Shown one piece after another: positions 19,071 through 28,430 of a stretch of DNA of 64,000 nucleotides. The position numbers and the translations under genes were made by a program. A model generated the notes under the pieces. That model had not been told where the DNA came from. It was given only the letters and a program-made list of their open reading frames with translations, and did no database searches. The stretch spans positions 852,363 through 916,362 of the forward strand of contig NZ_JAINUL010000001.1 of assembly GCF_020639365.1 (NCBI RefSeq). Reading direction: 5' to 3'. The stretch comes from Streptomyces flavotricini (GTDB lineage: Bacteria; Actinomycetota; Actinomycetes; Streptomycetales; Streptomycetaceae). How positions within the stretch are numbered: position 1 is the stretch's first letter; each line of letters begins with the position of its first letter.

Positions 19071-20108
19071 TCACCCCTGCCGGCCGACCCCCCGGACCGC
19101 CGGCGCCGCCGGGGCGCGGTTCCACCGCATGCGGGACCACGGGAGGGCGAGCCCGCTCGGGTCGCGGACCTCCCGCGGCGCGAGGTGCTCGATCGGCGCC
19201 GCCTCCCGGTACCGGGCGTGGACGGTGTCGACGTACCGGTGACCGGTGTCGGCGGCGATGAACAGGACCGTCCGCTCGGGGGCGCGCTCGCGCTCGTGGC
19301 GGGCGGCGAGGTAGCCGGCGCCGGTGGAGAGGCCCGCGAAGACCGCGTGCCGGCGCAGGAGGTCGACGCTGCCCGCCAGCGCGGCATCGAAGGAGATCCA
19401 GTGCAGGGTGTCGTACAGCTCGTGCGAGACGTTCCCGAACGGGATGGAGCTGCCGATCCCGGCGATGATGATCTCGGGGTCTCGGACGTGCTCGGCGCCG
19501 AAGGTGAGGCTGCCGTACGGCTGGACGCCGACGAGTTCGACATCGGCCGGGGCGGCGGCAGCCCCGCGCAGGTGGCGGGCGAGGGATCCGGTGGAGGCCC
19601 CCGATCCGACCCCTCCGACGACGGTGAGCCCGGTCGCGCCGCCCGTCTCCTCCCGGATCCGGTCGGCGATCACGCGGTAGCCGAGGTAGTGGATGTCGTC
19701 GTGGTACTGCCGCATCCAGTGGTACTCGGGGTGCTCGGCGAGGATCTCGTGGATCCGCTCCACCCGCCGCTTCTGGTCGAGCCCCAGGTCGCTGCACGGC
19801 TCCATCTGCTCCAGGGTCGCCCCGAGCACGGCGAGCTGGGTGCGCAGCGTGCGGTCGACCGTCGTCGAGCCGACGATGTGGCAGCGCATGCCGTACCGGT
19901 GACAGGCCAGGGCGAGGGCGTACGCGTAGATGCCGCTGGAGCTGTCCAGCAGGGTGTCCCCGCGGCGCACCGCCCCGGTGTCCAGCAGACGGCGTACCGC
20001 GGCGAGGGCGGAGACCACCTTCATGGTCTCAAAACGCAGGCAGACGAGCCGGTCGTCGAGCCGTATCAGGTCCGGCCGGCCGATCGCCTCGGCGATGTGC
20101 TGATCCAT
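19071..20108 (-). CDS. Cysteine-synthase-like (fold type II) PLP enzyme
   Basis: ATG 20108 follows AAGGAGTTCCCGC. The 345-residue enzyme has the PLP-Lys at about residue 30 (FETMKVVSALA), a phosphate-binding loop GGVGSGASTG and the general fold of O-acetylserine/O-phosphoserine sulfhydrylases. The substrate loop TSGNTG of true cysteine synthases is replaced by DSSSGIYAYALAL, so the acceptor or donor is probably different. Relatives such as SbnA make beta-substituted alanines for metallophores. The upstream GHMP kinase overlaps it by 80 bases and could supply an O-phospho-Ser or O-phospho-Thr substrate. The gene closes a six-gene operon with a metal-type ABC importer. Function in metallophore synthesis or processing is inferred from this context. 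Confidence 0.85.
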   Translation of the reverse strand: MDQHIAEAIGRPDLIRLDDRLVCLRFETMKVVSALAAVRRLLDTGAVRRGDTLLDSSSGIYAYALALACHRYGMRCHIVGSTTVDRTLRTQLAVLGATLEQMEPCSDLGLDQKRRVERIHEILAEHPEYHWMRQYHDDIHYLGYRVIADRIREETGGATGLTVVGGVGSGASTGSLARHLRGAAAAPADVELVGVQPYGSLTFGAEHVRDPEIIIAGIGSSIPFGNVSHELYDTLHWISFDAALAGSVDLLRRHAVFAGLSTGAGYLAARHERERAPERTVLFIAADTGHRYVDTVHARYREAAPIEHLAPREVRDPSGLALPWSRMRWNRAPAAPAVRGVGRQG

Positions 20109-21033
20109 GCGGGAACTCCTTGCCGGTGGTGGGGAAGGTGGTGAAGGTGCGGGTGGCGGGGATGCCGTGGGCGTCGAGGGCGCGCAGGCAGCCGCGTACG
20201 CGGTGGCGCAGATGCGGCGCGGCCGGGTCGAAGAGCACGCCCGCCACCGCGCCGCTGTGCGCGATCTGCACGCCGACCGCCCCGACCCGCCGGTGGATCG
20301 CGGCCAGCGCCTCGAACTCCGGGTGCCTCAGCACTTGTTGACCGCGCCGGGCGCTGGCGGTGGCCACCTCGCCGAGAAGCCGTGCGTCCGCGGTGGCCAC
20401 CGCCCGGCGCAGCAGCGTACGCAGCCGCTCCCAGGCCCGTACGTCGCCCTCCTCGGGCTCCCGGACGGGCAGGGAGAGGGTGTCCACGGGCGCGCCCCCG
20501 CCGAGGGCGCAGCCCACCACGACCAGCGGCGGCAGGGCCGGCCCGAGGGCTTCCAGCACCCGGCCCTCGCGCTGGGCGAACAGCACCGGCCGGCCGTCCA
20601 GCATCAGGGGATCGCAGGCCTGTTCCGCCCGCACGGCCAGCCGGGCGACCGCCTCGGGGGTCGGCCGCAGCCCGTACGAGTCCGCGACCGCGCGGACGGT
20701 GGCGATCACGTCACTGGTCGAGCTGCCCATGCCGAGGCCCACCGGTATGTCACCGGTGAGCCTCAACTCACCCCCGCAGGGCGGCTGTCCGGTCCGCTCC
20801 GCGTATTCCGCCACCGCGAGGGACGCGGCCCGTACGGCTTTCGTACGGTCGGCGGGTACGGCGGTGAGTGCTTCGGGCGCCGTACCGGGCCTGCGGAGGA
20901 ACTCGGCGCGACTGCCCGGGCCGGCCATGGGGAGGGTGACCAGGCCGGCGCACCGGCGGCCGTCGGTGTCGAGGAACACGCCCTGGAGGAGCTCGCCGTG
21001 GTGGCAGGGGGCGTGTCCGGTGCCGGTGGGCAT
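20029..21033 (-). CDS. GHMP kinase, PduX-like (L-threonine/serine kinase candidate)
   Basis: The 334 residues show an N-terminal substrate region (GHGELLQG-like HAPCHHGELLQGVFL), GHMP motif 2 PVGLGMGSSTSDVIATVRAV and a C-terminal motif 3 region (VGAVGVQIAHSGAVAGVLFDP). The PxGxGMxSSTxD form resembles PduX, which phosphorylates L-threonine for cobalamin side-chain synthesis, but no cobalamin genes are nearby. ATG 21033 overlaps the DUF364 stop as TGATG. The 3' end overlaps the PLP-enzyme gene by 80 bases; the last 25 residues are Arg/Pro-rich and look non-native, so a shift or late stop mutation is possible. I infer that it makes an O-phospho amino acid for the PLP enzyme. Confidence 0.82.
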   Translation of the reverse strand: MPTGTGHAPCHHGELLQGVFLDTDGRRCAGLVTLPMAGPGSRAEFLRRPGTAPEALTAVPADRTKAVRAASLAVAEYAERTGQPPCGGELRLTGDIPVGLGMGSSTSDVIATVRAVADSYGLRPTPEAVARLAVRAEQACDPLMLDGRPVLFAQREGRVLEALGPALPPLVVVGCALGGGAPVDTLSLPVREPEEGDVRAWERLRTLLRRAVATADARLLGEVATASARRGQQVLRHPEFEALAAIHRRVGAVGVQIAHSGAVAGVLFDPAAPHLRHRVRGCLRALDAHGIPATRTFTTFPTTGKEFPHGSAHRRGDRPAGPDTARRPARLPAF

Positions 21034-21884
21034 CACGCGCGGCTCACCGTCCGGTAGCGGTACAGGACCGTCTCCTCGGCACTGAACTGGGAGAACGGGA
21101 ACGGCTCGGCGGACAGGGCGGTCACGCCGGAGCCGAGGAAGGCGCGGGCGACGGCGCTGCCGGTCTGCGCGTAGACGATCAGCGGGATGCCGCGGGAGCG
21201 GCAGCGCTCCAGGACGGTGTCGAACGAGCCGTTGCTCAGGGTCATCCCGGTGGCGACGACGGCCTGGGCGCGCTCCAGCACCTGGTCCATGTCGTCGGTG
21301 ACGGGGTCGCCCCACTGGGTGGCCTTGAGGTTGAAGTCGCAGGGCAGCGGTTCGCCACCGCGCTCGCGGATCGCCGCGACGAGCGGGTTGACGACGCCGA
21401 TGAGACCCACGCGGGCCCCTTCGTCGATGTCGAGCAGACCGGCGATGGCCGCGTCGCGGGCCTTCGCGCGCGTCTCGGGGGTACCGGTCGGGAGGGCGAC
21501 CGGTTCGGCTTCACCCGCCGCGGCGGCCACCCGGTGCGGGCGGGTCTCGGACAGGTACGCGTCGAGGGCGGCGATCCGCAGCGGGCGCGGGGCCCCGCGC
21601 AGCAGGGCGTCGAGCGGAACGCCGCAGGAGTCGCGGCAGATTCCCGGGTCGATCTCGCCGGCCTCGAAGGCGCAGCCTCCGAAGGAGCCGCCGAGGCGGA
21701 CCAGGACGTACTGGTTGAGGTACGTGGTGTCGCCGCCGGCCAGCCGGGTGCCGTGGTGGATCCAGAACACGCTGGTGGCGACGAGTTCGGAGGGCAGTGG
21801 GCCGTGTTCGCCGGCCAGGACGGCCTCGACGAGTGCGTCGACGGACGGCGGCGCGAGGGCGGGGAGGGGGGTGGTGCGGTTCAC
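21033..21884 (-). CDS. DUF364/DUF4213 putative heavy-metal-chelation protein
   Basis: GTG 21884 follows AAAAGGAACCCC. The 283 residues start with a DUF4213-like domain (VFWIHHGTRLAGGDTTYLNQY and a Cys-rich GGCAFEAGEIDPGICRDSCG) and continue with a Rossmann-like DUF364 domain (VGLIGVVNPLVAAIRERGG, VVATGMTLSNGSFDTVLERC). The three clustered Cys and two His near the N-terminus are candidate metal ligands. Proteins of this family are found next to metal transporters but have no established activity. It lies between the ABC ATPase (12 bases upstream) and the kinase (1-base overlap), so its job is linked to metal uptake. Confidence 0.82.
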   Translation of the reverse strand: MNRTTPLPALAPPSVDALVEAVLAGEHGPLPSELVATSVFWIHHGTRLAGGDTTYLNQYVLVRLGGSFGGCAFEAGEIDPGICRDSCGVPLDALLRGAPRPLRIAALDAYLSETRPHRVAAAAGEAEPVALPTGTPETRAKARDAAIAGLLDIDEGARVGLIGVVNPLVAAIRERGGEPLPCDFNLKATQWGDPVTDDMDQVLERAQAVVATGMTLSNGSFDTVLERCRSRGIPLIVYAQTGSAVARAFLGSGVTALSAEPFPFSQFSAEETVLYRYRTVSRA

Positions 21885-21895
21885 GGGGTTCCTTT

Positions 21896-22689
<794 letters not shown>

Positions 22690-22693
<4 letters not shown>

Positions 22694-23736
22694 AGCTCAC
22701 CCCGCTTGCGCAGCACGAGGAGGAAGAGCGGCACTCCGAGCAGGGCGGTGATCACGCCTACGGGAACCTCACGGGGCGCGAAGGCGATCCGCGCGAGCGC
22801 GTCCGTCCACACCAGGAACACCGCGCCCGCGAGCGCCGCGTACGGCAGCAGCAGCCGGTGCAGCGGCCCGACGAGGAACCGCACCCCGTGCGGGACGATC
22901 AGCCCGACGAAGCCGATGGCGCCGACGGTGGCCACCGCGACGGCGGTCAGCGCGGCGGTGACCACGAGCAGCAGCGTCCGCGTATGCCGCACGCCGATCC
23001 CGAGGGACGTGGCGGTGTCGGAGCCGAAGGCGAGTCCGTCGAGGGCGTTCGAGCACAGCCAGGCCACCAGCAGCCCCAGCGGGGTGACGATCGCGCAGAC
23101 CACGACGGTGTTCCAGCGGGCCGGCGCCATCGAGCCGAGCAGCCAGTGCGTGACGGCCCGCGTGGTGTCCGCGTCCGCCGAGGCCATGAGGATCAGCGAG
23201 GTCAGGGCGGTGAAGAGCTGGCCGACCACCACTCCGGTGAGGACGATGCGGACCGAATCCAGTCCGGTGCGCCGCAGGAGCAGCAGGAGCAGCCCGAACG
23301 AGAGCAGCGCGCCGGCGAGCGCGCCTCCGGTGACGCCGAGCGTGCTCGCGCCGATCCCGAGGACGAGGACGGTGACGGCTCCCGCGGATGCGCCGGAGGA
23401 GACGCCGAGCAGGTAGGGGTCGGCGAGGGCGTTGCGGGTGACCGCTTGGAGCACCGTGCCGCAGACGGCGAGGGAGGCGCCGACGAGGGCGGCCATCAGC
23501 ACGCGCGGCAGCCGCAGGTCCCAGACGAGCGAGTCGACGAGCGGGGCCAACGGCCGCACGTCCAGGCCGAGACGGCCGCCGAGGACGCGGGCGAGCCCGC
23601 TCCAGCCGACATCCGCGGTGCCGATGCGCACGGCGCCCGCCACCGAGACGGCCAGCGCGCCGGCGGCGAGGAGCAGGAGGACCGCGTGGGCCGTCCCGGC
23701 GGGTCCCCTCACGGTGGTGGCCGGGTCAGCGGACAT
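22690..23736 (-). CDS. FecCD/BtuC-type ABC importer permease
   Basis: The 348 residues form about ten membrane helices. Family landmarks are present: LRLPRVLMAALVGASLAVCGTVLQAVTRNALADPYLLGVSSGASAGAV near the N-terminal third and VGAIGFVGLIVPHGVRFLVG plus the cytoplasmic EAA-like REVPVGVITALLGVPLFLLVL. A single permease gene suggests a homodimer. The start overlaps the binding-protein gene by 11 bases and its stop overlaps the ATPase start, so all three are co-translated. Confidence 0.93.
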
Positions 23737-24748
23737 GTCCGAGGTCCTTCATGCCGTTCGCCAGCAGCCCGAGGGCGTGCACGGAGCGCACCGACGGGTC
23801 CAGTTCCATGCCGGGCACCTCCAGGATCCGCCCGTCGCGGACGGCCGCCAGTTTCGAGATCACCGGGTGCCGGGCCATCTCGGAGCGCTTCTCCGCGGCG
23901 CTGTCGCCGGGCCGCCCCCGCTCGGACAGGTCGCCGATCACGATGAAGTCCGGGTCTCGCTTGGCGACTTCCTCCCAGGTGACCTCCGGCCAGTCCTCGT
24001 TGACGTCGTCGAAGGCGTTCCTCGCGCCGACGATCCGGCTCATCTCACTGGGCAGGCCGTTCTTGCCGGCCACGTACGGCATGCCGTTGAAGACGGAGTA
24101 GAGGTAGACGATGCTCGGCCGCTGCGCGCCCTGGGGGACCCCGGCGGCGTTCTCCCCCGCCTTGGCGACCGCCGCGCGCTGGTCGGCCACGAGCTTGCCG
24201 GCCCGCTCCCGGGCGCCGAAGAGCGTGCCGAGGTTCTCGTAGTCGGAGAAGAGCAGATCGAACGCGGTGGTGCCGGGCGGGTTCTGGTGAGGGCAGTCCA
24301 CGGCGCTGACGAAGGTGGGGACTTCGAGGGCGTCCAGTTCCTCGCGGGTGCCGGCGCGGTCCTTGGTGTAGAGGTCCGCGGAGCCGGCGACGACGAAGTC
24401 GGGGGTGGCGGAACGGAGCTGCTCGCCGGTCGCGATCTTCGGGGCGATGACCGGGATCCGGGCGTACGCGGCCTCGTACTGCGCAGGGATCTTCGTCTTG
24501 AGGTTGGCGGTCCCCGCCATCCGGTCCTGGAGCCCGAGTTCGAGCAGGATCTCGGTCGAGGTCTGGTCAAGGGCGACGGTCCGCCGCGGCGGCCCGGCGA
24601 CGGTCAGCTGACGGCCGCAGCTGGTGACGGAGACCGCGCCGGCGGCGGGCTTGCCGTCCGCCCCGGATCCTGCGCCGGCTGCGGTGGAGCAGCCCGCGGT
24701 GGCGAGGGCGAGGGTCAGGGCTGTCCCGAGGCGGGCGGGGTGGCGCAT
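23726..24748 (-). CDS. FecB/BtuF-type substrate-binding lipoprotein
   Basis: The 340-residue protein has a signal peptide ending in the lipobox LATAGC, so it is membrane-anchored. Two periplasmic-binding lobes follow: RRTVALDQTSTEILLELGLQDRMAGTANL and VYLYSVFNGMPYVAGKNGLPSEMSRIVGARNAF, joined by a long helix as in metal-chelate binding proteins. A Cys and His occur in the cleft region (AVDCPHQNPPG). It is the first gene of the import operon, 58 bases from a Zur-like operator. The ligand could be a zinc-, cobalt- or iron-chelate; the operator favours zinc. Confidence 0.92.
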   Translation of the reverse strand: MRHPARLGTALTLALATAGCSTAAGAGSGADGKPAAGAVSVTSCGRQLTVAGPPRRTVALDQTSTEILLELGLQDRMAGTANLKTKIPAQYEAAYARIPVIAPKIATGEQLRSATPDFVVAGSADLYTKDRAGTREELDALEVPTFVSAVDCPHQNPPGTTAFDLLFSDYENLGTLFGARERAGKLVADQRAAVAKAGENAAGVPQGAQRPSIVYLYSVFNGMPYVAGKNGLPSEMSRIVGARNAFDDVNEDWPEVTWEEVAKRDPDFIVIGDLSERGRPGDSAAEKRSEMARHPVISKLAAVRDGRILEVPGMELDPSVRSVHALGLLANGMKDLGHVR

Positions 24749-24805
24749 GGGTTCTCCTGTCGGAAGGGGAGGCGGGCGCGGACGTGCCGCGTTCGAAGAG
24801 TACTG

Positions 24806-24826
24806 TAATGGTATTCATTTTCATTA
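24806..24826. promoter_or_regulatory. Zur-like operator in the divergent promoter
   Basis: The AT-rich 21-mer reads TAATGAAAATGAATACCATT plus A on the minus strand. As I recall, the Streptomyces Zur motif is TCATGAAAATCATTTTCA with a trailing A; this site agrees at TxATGAAAAT.A....CA..A. It is an island of low GC between the binding-protein gene (start 24748, minus) and the MFS gene (start 24883, plus), exactly where a repressor would control both. Confidence 0.6.
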
Positions 24827-24882
24827 ACGCCAACGGGGTGGCTCACCGAGCCGCTCCCCCACCCCCGAAGGAGCCCCCAGAC

Positions 24883-26154
24883 GTGGCGACCACACCCACG
24901 CCGGCCGCGGCCAAGACCGTTGCCCCGCCTCCGCGTTCGGTCCTGCGCGACCCCGCCTTCCTGCGCCTGTGGGCGGGCACCACGGCCTCCGGGCTCGCGA
25001 CCTGGGCCCTGCCCTTCGTCCTCGGGCTCGCCGTGCTCCACCGCGATCTCGGAGCCGCCGGCCTCGGCCTGGTGCTCGCCGCCCGCACCGCCGGCTTCCT
25101 CGCCGCGGTCGGCGTCGGCGGCGTACTGGCCGACCGGCACTCCCGCCGCGCGGTGGTCCTCTGGTCCGCCCTGGCGGCGGCCGCCGCCGCACCCCTGCTC
25201 GCCGCGGGCCTCGGCCGCTCACTCGTGCTGATGACGGCCGCCGCGGCCCTCGCCGGGGCCGGACAGGGCGCCTGCCGCCCGGCGTTCCAGGCCCTCACCG
25301 CCGAGACCGTCGAGCCCGGGCGCCGTCAGCAGGCCAACGCCGCCATGACGATGGCGGTCCGCGGCTCCACGCTCGCCGGACCCGCCCTGACCGCCCTGCT
25401 CGCGGCCTTCCTCGACGTCGGGGCACTGCTGCTCGGCATCGGCGCGCTCTGGCTGGTCGCCGCCCTGGTGCCCGGCCGGGGCGGCGCCACCACCACCGGC
25501 GGGGACTTCGCCGCGCCGCCCGCCCCGCGCGCGGGCTTCCGTACGGAATTCCTGGAGGGCATGCGCGAGGCGCGCCGTCACCCGTGGTTCCTCGCCGGAC
25601 TCGCCGCCCTGGCCGCCGTCATCACCCTCGGCTACTCCGCCACCAGCGTCGCGCTGCCGCTGATCAGCCGGGACCGGTACGGCACGGAGTGGGTGCTGGC
25701 CGCCGCCGTGACCGCGTACACCGTCGGCGCGCTCGGCGGGGCCCTCGTCATCGCCCGGTGGCGGCCGCGCTCCCCCGGCCGGGCCGCTTTCGCCGGGCTG
25801 GCGGCGTACGGGCTCGCCCCGCTGAGCCTGATGCTCCCGGCCCACCCGCTGGTGGTCGTCGCCGCCTACGCCGTGGCCGGAATCGGCATCGAGCTGTTCA
25901 ACGTGCCGTGGTTCACCGCCACCCAGCGCGAGGTGGCCCCGGACAAGCTGGCCCGCGTCTCCTCGCTGGACTTCCTGGTGTCGTACGGCCTGGCGCCCGT
26001 CGGGCTCGCGCTGATCGCCCCCGCCATCGACGCCTTCGGGGTCACGGCCGTACTCGGCGCCTGCGCCGCCGCCTGCTTCCTCGTACCGGCAGCGGCGGCG
26101 CTGGTGCCCACCGCGCGCCACTTCGGCCGACCGAGCGCGGCGCCCGCGGACTGA
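24883..26154 (+). CDS. MFS transporter, likely exporter
   Basis: I chose GTG 24883, preceded by GAAGGAG with nine bases of spacing; a longer frame would add Pro-rich residues and cross the operator. The 423 residues form 12 helices with MFS signature regions (VLADRHSRRAVVLWSA; VEPGRRQQANAAM; YAVAGIGIELFNVPWFTATQREV). It resembles the EntS/SbnD-type MFS_3 exporters. It is transcribed away from the ABC importer from a shared operator region, which is the usual layout of a metallophore exporter next to its importer. The substrate is inferred only. Confidence 0.88.
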   Translation: MATTPTPAAAKTVAPPPRSVLRDPAFLRLWAGTTASGLATWALPFVLGLAVLHRDLGAAGLGLVLAARTAGFLAAVGVGGVLADRHSRRAVVLWSALAAAAAAPLLAAGLGRSLVLMTAAAALAGAGQGACRPAFQALTAETVEPGRRQQANAAMTMAVRGSTLAGPALTALLAAFLDVGALLLGIGALWLVAALVPGRGGATTTGGDFAAPPAPRAGFRTEFLEGMREARRHPWFLAGLAALAAVITLGYSATSVALPLISRDRYGTEWVLAAAVTAYTVGALGGALVIARWRPRSPGRAAFAGLAAYGLAPLSLMLPAHPLVVVAAYAVAGIGIELFNVPWFTATQREVAPDKLARVSSLDFLVSYGLAPVGLALIAPAIDAFGVTAVLGACAAACFLVPAAAALVPTARHFGRPSAAPAD

Positions 26155-26241
26155 GCGCCGACGGCCACGGCGGGCCCGCCCCCGGCCGGCTGTCGCCCGG
26201 CCGGGGCACGCGTCGACGCCGCGTCTGGCAAGCTGCGCTCC

Positions 26242-26793
26242 ATGACCGCGCCGCAACCACTCGATTTCGCGCAGATCACCCGCCCGCGGGAGCTTTCCGC
26301 CGAGCTGCGGGACCAGCTCGTCGACTGCTGGGTACGGGTCATCAACGCCGGGGGCGCCGTCATCCCCCGCGGGCTCCCCATGCCGCCGGTGCGCAACGAC
26401 CAGGCCGACCCGGCCCTGGGGCGGCTCGTCGGCGCGCTCGATCCGCGCCGCGCCCGGATGCTGATCGCCACGGCCGGCGGACAGCTCGCCGGTTGGCTGA
26501 TCCTGCGCCGTGACCCGCATCCCCTCGTCGCGCACTGCGGCGCCGTCAACCACGTCATGACCCACCCCGACTTCAGGGGCCGCGGCGTCGGCACGGCGCT
26601 GATGCGCCGGGTCGGCGAACTCGCCCGGCAGGAAATGGGACTGGAGCAGCTGCACATCGCCGTCCGGGCCGGGCTGGGGCTCGAGGAGTTCTACGGCCGT
26701 CTGGGCTGGCGGGAGATCGGGCGCTGGCCCGGCGGCCTGCGGGTCGCACCCGGCGACGACCGCGACGAGGTCCTCATGTACCTGCCCCTGTGA
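26242..26793 (+). CDS. GNAT-family N-acetyltransferase
   Basis: The 183-residue protein has the acetyl-CoA-binding motif A (VMTHPDFRGRGVGTALMRRVGELAR) and motif B (LHIAVRAGLGLEEFYGRLGWREIGRWPGG). GNATs acetylate amines on small molecules or proteins. ATG 26242 has no clear ribosome-binding site. It sits between the MFS exporter and the decarboxylase gene, so it may modify the pathway product or confer self-protection, but it could also be unrelated. Confidence 0.86.
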   Translation: MTAPQPLDFAQITRPRELSAELRDQLVDCWVRVINAGGAVIPRGLPMPPVRNDQADPALGRLVGALDPRRARMLIATAGGQLAGWLILRRDPHPLVAHCGAVNHVMTHPDFRGRGVGTALMRRVGELARQEMGLEQLHIAVRAGLGLEEFYGRLGWREIGRWPGGLRVAPGDDRDEVLMYLPL

Positions 26794-26948
26794 GCACCCT
26801 GAGCCCCGTCGGTCGCACGCGTTGCCGTCCCGTCCCCGTCGCGTTTCGGCCATCTCCCGGCCACACGCGTCCACATGGGATCAACAGGGCATGAACAGGG
26901 CCGCGAGGGATATCGTCGTACGATCGGCGCGCGGGAGGAGCAGCTGGG

Positions 26949-28430
26949 ATGGACACCGGCCCCCTGTACTTGGAACCGAGGCTGGCGCCACGCCTCGCCG
27001 CGCTGCTCGGTTCGCCCCCGTTCCTGCACATGCTCGCGGACGCCCTCGGCTCGCCCCTCAACGTGCTCCTGCCCGACCAGGCGGCGGAGAACGCCGAGGG
27101 CTTCCGCTCCGTCTACCGCCGCCACCGGCTCGGCGGGCAGGTCTTCTTCGCCCACAAGGCCAACCGTTCCCGGTCCCTCGTACGGCGGCTCACCACGGCG
27201 GACGCGGCCGTGGACGTGGCCTCCGTCGGCGAGCTCCGCCGCGCCCTCGGCGCCGGTTTCACCGCGGACCGCATCATGGCGACCGGCCCCAAGGACCCGG
27301 CGTTCCTGTGGCTCGCCGCGCGGTCGGGGGCCACCGTGAACGCGGACGGTCCGGGCGAGTTGGAGGCGCTGGCAGACCTCGTGCGCCGTCACGGCCTGCC
27401 CCGCCCGAAGGTCCTGCTGCGACTGTGCGAGTTCGAGACCTCGGGGCCCAGGATGCTCTCCCGCCGGAGCCGGTTCGGTACGTCCGTAAAAGCCCTGGGG
27501 CCCCTGCTGGACCTCCTCGACCGCCACCGGGACCGCGTCGATCCGATCGGCGTCGCGTACCACCTCGACACCACGAGCGCGGACGAGAAGGCCATCGCCC
27601 TCGAAGGCTGCCTGCGGGCCATGGACGACCTGCGATTACGGGGATTCCAGCCCCGCGTGGTCGACATCGGCGGCGGCTTCGGCGTCAGCTACCTCGCCCA
27701 CGCCGCCCAGTGGGACCGCTACACGAGCGAGCTCGCGGCGGCCGTCATGGGCCGGCGCCCGCCGCTGACCCGGGGCGGCCACGGGTACGGTCTGCACGCC
27801 GAGGGCGGTACGCTGCGCGGCGCCCTGAGCCTGTACCCCGCCCACCGCCCGGTCGCCGGCGCGGGCTATCTCGACGCGCTCCTGTCGCAGCCCGCCCCCA
27901 CCCTGGGCCGGGCCCTGGGCACCCTGCTGCTGGAGAGCCTCTACGACCTGTACACCGAGCCGGGCCGGGCCCTGGCCGACCAGTGCGGCCTCACCCTGGC
28001 ACGGGTGCTGGAGGTGCGCCGTACGGACGCGGGCCCCGCACTCGTACGCCTGGCCATGAACGCGAACGACGTCGCCCTGGAGGACCACGGGATCCTCGTG
28101 GACCCCGTACTGGTGTCCCGCGAGGGCGGACCCGCCGGCCCGCCGGAGCCGGTCGGCGTCCACCTGATGGGCAACCTGTGTCTGGAAGCCGACCTGATCA
28201 CACGCAGAACGGTGTTCCTGCCGCGGCTGCCGCGTGTGGGCGATCTGCTCGGTTTCGCCAACACCGCCGGCTACTGCATGGACTTCGGCGCGACGCACGC
28301 ACAACAGCAGCCGTTGGCGCGCACGGTGGCGGTCCGTCACACCGGTGGCTCCTGGCGCTGGTGTCTGGACGAGGAGTACTGGCCGATCGAGGAGTACGGG
28401 CCGACATCCGATTCGGGGGGACAGGCATGA
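26949..28430 (+). CDS. Y4yA-like fold type III PLP decarboxylase (DAP/ornithine decarboxylase-like)
   Basis: ATG 26949 follows GGGAGGAGC. The 493-residue enzyme has the PLP-Lys in VFFAHKANRSRSLV, the His/Asp stack AYHLDTTSADEKAI, the Gly-rich phosphate loop VVDIGGGFGVSYL, EPGRALADQCG and a C-terminal region (NTAGYCMDFGATHAQQQ) matching the barrel-and-sheet decarboxylases of meso-DAP and ornithine. It is longer than LysA and lacks the usual neighbours of lysine synthesis. In siderophore systems this fold (for example SbnH) decarboxylates a conjugated amino acid. Its stop overlaps the next start as ATGA, so it is co-translated with the synthase-rhodanese. Confidence 0.85.
   Translation: MDTGPLYLEPRLAPRLAALLGSPPFLHMLADALGSPLNVLLPDQAAENAEGFRSVYRRHRLGGQVFFAHKANRSRSLVRRLTTADAAVDVASVGELRRALGAGFTADRIMATGPKDPAFLWLAARSGATVNADGPGELEALADLVRRHGLPRPKVLLRLCEFETSGPRMLSRRSRFGTSVKALGPLLDLLDRHRDRVDPIGVAYHLDTTSADEKAIALEGCLRAMDDLRLRGFQPRVVDIGGGFGVSYLAHAAQWDRYTSELAAAVMGRRPPLTRGGHGYGLHAEGGTLRGALSLYPAHRPVAGAGYLDALLSQPAPTLGRALGTLLLESLYDLYTEPGRALADQCGLTLARVLEVRRTDAGPALVRLAMNANDVALEDHGILVDPVLVSREGGPAGPPEPVGVHLMGNLCLEADLITRRTVFLPRLPRVGDLLGFANTAGYCMDFGATHAQQQPLARTVAVRHTGGSWRWCLDEEYWPIEEYGPTSDSGGQA

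Noticed and set aside
19071..20108. Housekeeping cysteine synthase CysK
   Set aside because: The TSGNTG substrate loop is altered and the gene is in a metal-import operon with a kinase, not with cysE or sulfate genes.
24806..24826. Iron box (DmdR/IdeR type) controlling the importer
   Set aside because: The site lacks the TTAGGTTAGGCTAACC-type core; its ATGAAAAT pattern fits Zur better. An unusual metal regulator is still possible.
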